From an uncultured Eubacteriales bacterium (GTDB lineage Bacteria; Bacillota; Clostridia; Lachnospirales; CAG-274), in assembly GCA_902496345.1 (NCBI GenBank), contig CABVAP010000146.1:1-5491 (forward strand): a stretch of DNA of 5,491 bases. The letters are read 5' to 3'. Positions 5,126-5,491 of this stretch are shown piece by piece. The notes under the pieces were generated by a model. That model ran no database searches and was not told the DNA's origin. It saw only the letters and a program-made list of their open reading frames with translations. Position 1 is the first letter of the stretch, and each line of letters starts with the position of its first letter. The translations under genes were made by a program, and so were the position numbers.

Positions 5126-5143
5126 TAAATAATTTTATTCACA
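5090..5143 (+). promoter_or_regulatory. DnaA-box-like cluster, left module (overlaps the murC 3' end)
   Basis: Exact matches to TTATNCACA lie at 5090-5098 (TTATCCACA) and 5135-5143 (TTATTCACA). One-mismatch copies lie at 5099-5107 (ATATCCACA) and 5111-5119 (TTACACACA). The first three start at offsets 0, 9 and 21, the same arrangement as the right module. All face the plus direction. The first three lie within the last codons of murC. Binding by DnaA is inferred from sequence only. Confidence 0.7.
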
Positions 5144-5146
5144 AAG

Positions 5147-5183
5147 AAATGCACACAGTTTTTTAGATTGTGTGTATTTTTTT
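5147..5183 (+). terminator. Intrinsic terminator of murC
   Basis: AAATGCACACA (5147-5157) pairs with TGTGTGTATTT (5169-5179) over 11 bp with one G-T wobble and an 11-nt loop, running into seven consecutive T residues (5177-5183). It begins 22 bp after the murC stop codon and should end the murC transcript. Confidence 0.78.
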
Positions 5184-5252
5184 GCGTTTAGCGTGTTTTG
5201 AAAACCTTTATTTTTCAATGTTTTTGATAAGGATAATTGTTCTATTTTTATT

Positions 5253-5282
5253 TTATCCACAGTATCCACAAAGTTATCCACA
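5253..5282 (+). promoter_or_regulatory. DnaA-box-like triad, right module
   Basis: Exact TTATCCACA at 5253-5261 and 5274-5282 flanks a one-mismatch copy, GTATCCACA, at 5262-5270. Offsets are 0, 9 and 21, identical to the left module. ATGCACA follows at 5315-5321, offset 62, compared with offset 59 in the left module. Weaker 8-of-9 matches occur at 5373-5381 (TTATTAACA) and 5455-5463 (TTATCCGCA). No dnaA or rpmH coding sequence can be seen, so origin identity is not proven. Confidence 0.72.
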
Positions 5283-5353
5283 TTAAAACGTATATTCGTA
5301 AAAATTCGCCCACAATGCACAATATATTCACTTTTTAGCGAGATTTATCCTCT

Positions 5354-5491
5354 ATGGCTGTTTATAACTTTTTTATTAACAATAAAGAAAAAATCAGAGT
5401 GTCGAAAAAGTTAATTTTTATCGTTATTGTCGATTTCAAAAGCGTCGCAGACTTTTATCCGCAAGCGGAAATCGCATTTTCGCTGAGGAAA
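5354..5491 (+). CDS. Possible partial small ORF running off the right edge (unrecognised)
   Basis: An ATG at 5354 opens a frame with no stop to the window end (46 codons), beginning MAVYNFFINNKEKI and ending EIAFSLRK. An internal GTG at 5399 is an alternative start. I do not recognise the product. There is no good ribosome binding site ahead of the ATG (TTTATCCTCT precedes it). Two other frames are also open across the last 80 bp, including a minus-strand frame entering from the edge and stopping at 5411-5413 (ending FEIDNNDKN). At most one is real, and all may be chance. Confidence 0.15.
   Translation, partial: MAVYNFFINNKEKIRVSKKLIFIVIVDFKSVADFYPQAEIAFSLRK

Larger units (their letters stand above)
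5126..5491. other. Non-coding tail right of murC with DnaA-box-like sites; right-edge coding unclear
   Basis: From 5126 to about 5350 the region holds the rest of the left DnaA-box module, the murC terminator, and the right module. No gene in it is convincing; a minus-strand frame at 5135-5320 is repetitive and lacks a ribosome binding site. The last ~90 bp are visibly richer in G and C than the preceding DNA. They contain two Spo0A-box-like heptamers and two mutually exclusive hairpins, and stay open in more than one frame. Confidence 0.6.

Noticed and set aside
5135..5320. A 61-codon minus-strand open frame across the murC terminator and the right DnaA-box triad.
   Set aside because: Its sequence includes a back-translation of the DnaA boxes (VDNFVDTVDK), it crosses a terminator, and it has no clear ribosome binding site.

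Overview
The window comes from a low-GC, sporulation-capable member of the Firmicutes, most likely a clostridial or ruminococcal gut or rumen type. The coding style is AT-rich, intergenic DNA is very AT-rich, ribosome binding sites are strong (AGGAGG type), spoVG is present, and ADP-glucose pyrophosphorylase is of the two-subunit GlgC/GlgD type. No species can be named from the sequence alone.

Layout, left to right: (1) 1-209, non-coding DNA with a small hairpin, an 11-bp tandem repeat, G-runs on the minus strand and the intrinsic terminator of spoVG. (2) spoVG on the minus strand. (3) 501-772, a regulatory gap with a TTGACA-type promoter, an inverted repeat lying across that promoter and four tandem 8-bp AT-rich repeats. 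(4) glgC-glgD, a minus-strand pair whose genes overlap by 4 bp (ATGA), transcribed toward spoVG. (5) 3169-3730, an AT-rich divergent intergenic region with promoters for both directions, several dyads and an apparent glgC leader of about 320 nt. (6) murC on the plus strand. (7) 5126-5491, a non-coding tail with the murC terminator and clustered DnaA-box-like 9-mers, ending in a segment whose coding status is unclear.

Functionally, GlgC and GlgD should together make ADP-glucose for glycogen synthesis. MurC adds L-alanine to UDP-MurNAc in peptidoglycan synthesis. SpoVG is an RNA/DNA-binding regulator. murC and spoVG are recurrent neighbours near the replication origin in clostridia (from memory of family synteny). 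Here the glycogen pair lies between them and murC points the other way.

The most unusual signal is a pair of matching DnaA-box triads at 5090-5119 and 5253-5282. They have identical internal spacing and all boxes face the same way. The first triad is embedded in the last codons of murC and the second lies beyond the murC terminator. This may be part of a replication origin or a DnaA-titrating/regulatory cluster. No dnaA gene is visible, so this stays an inference. All four genes look intact, with no frameshifts, insertion sequences, tRNA or rRNA genes, or CRISPR arrays.
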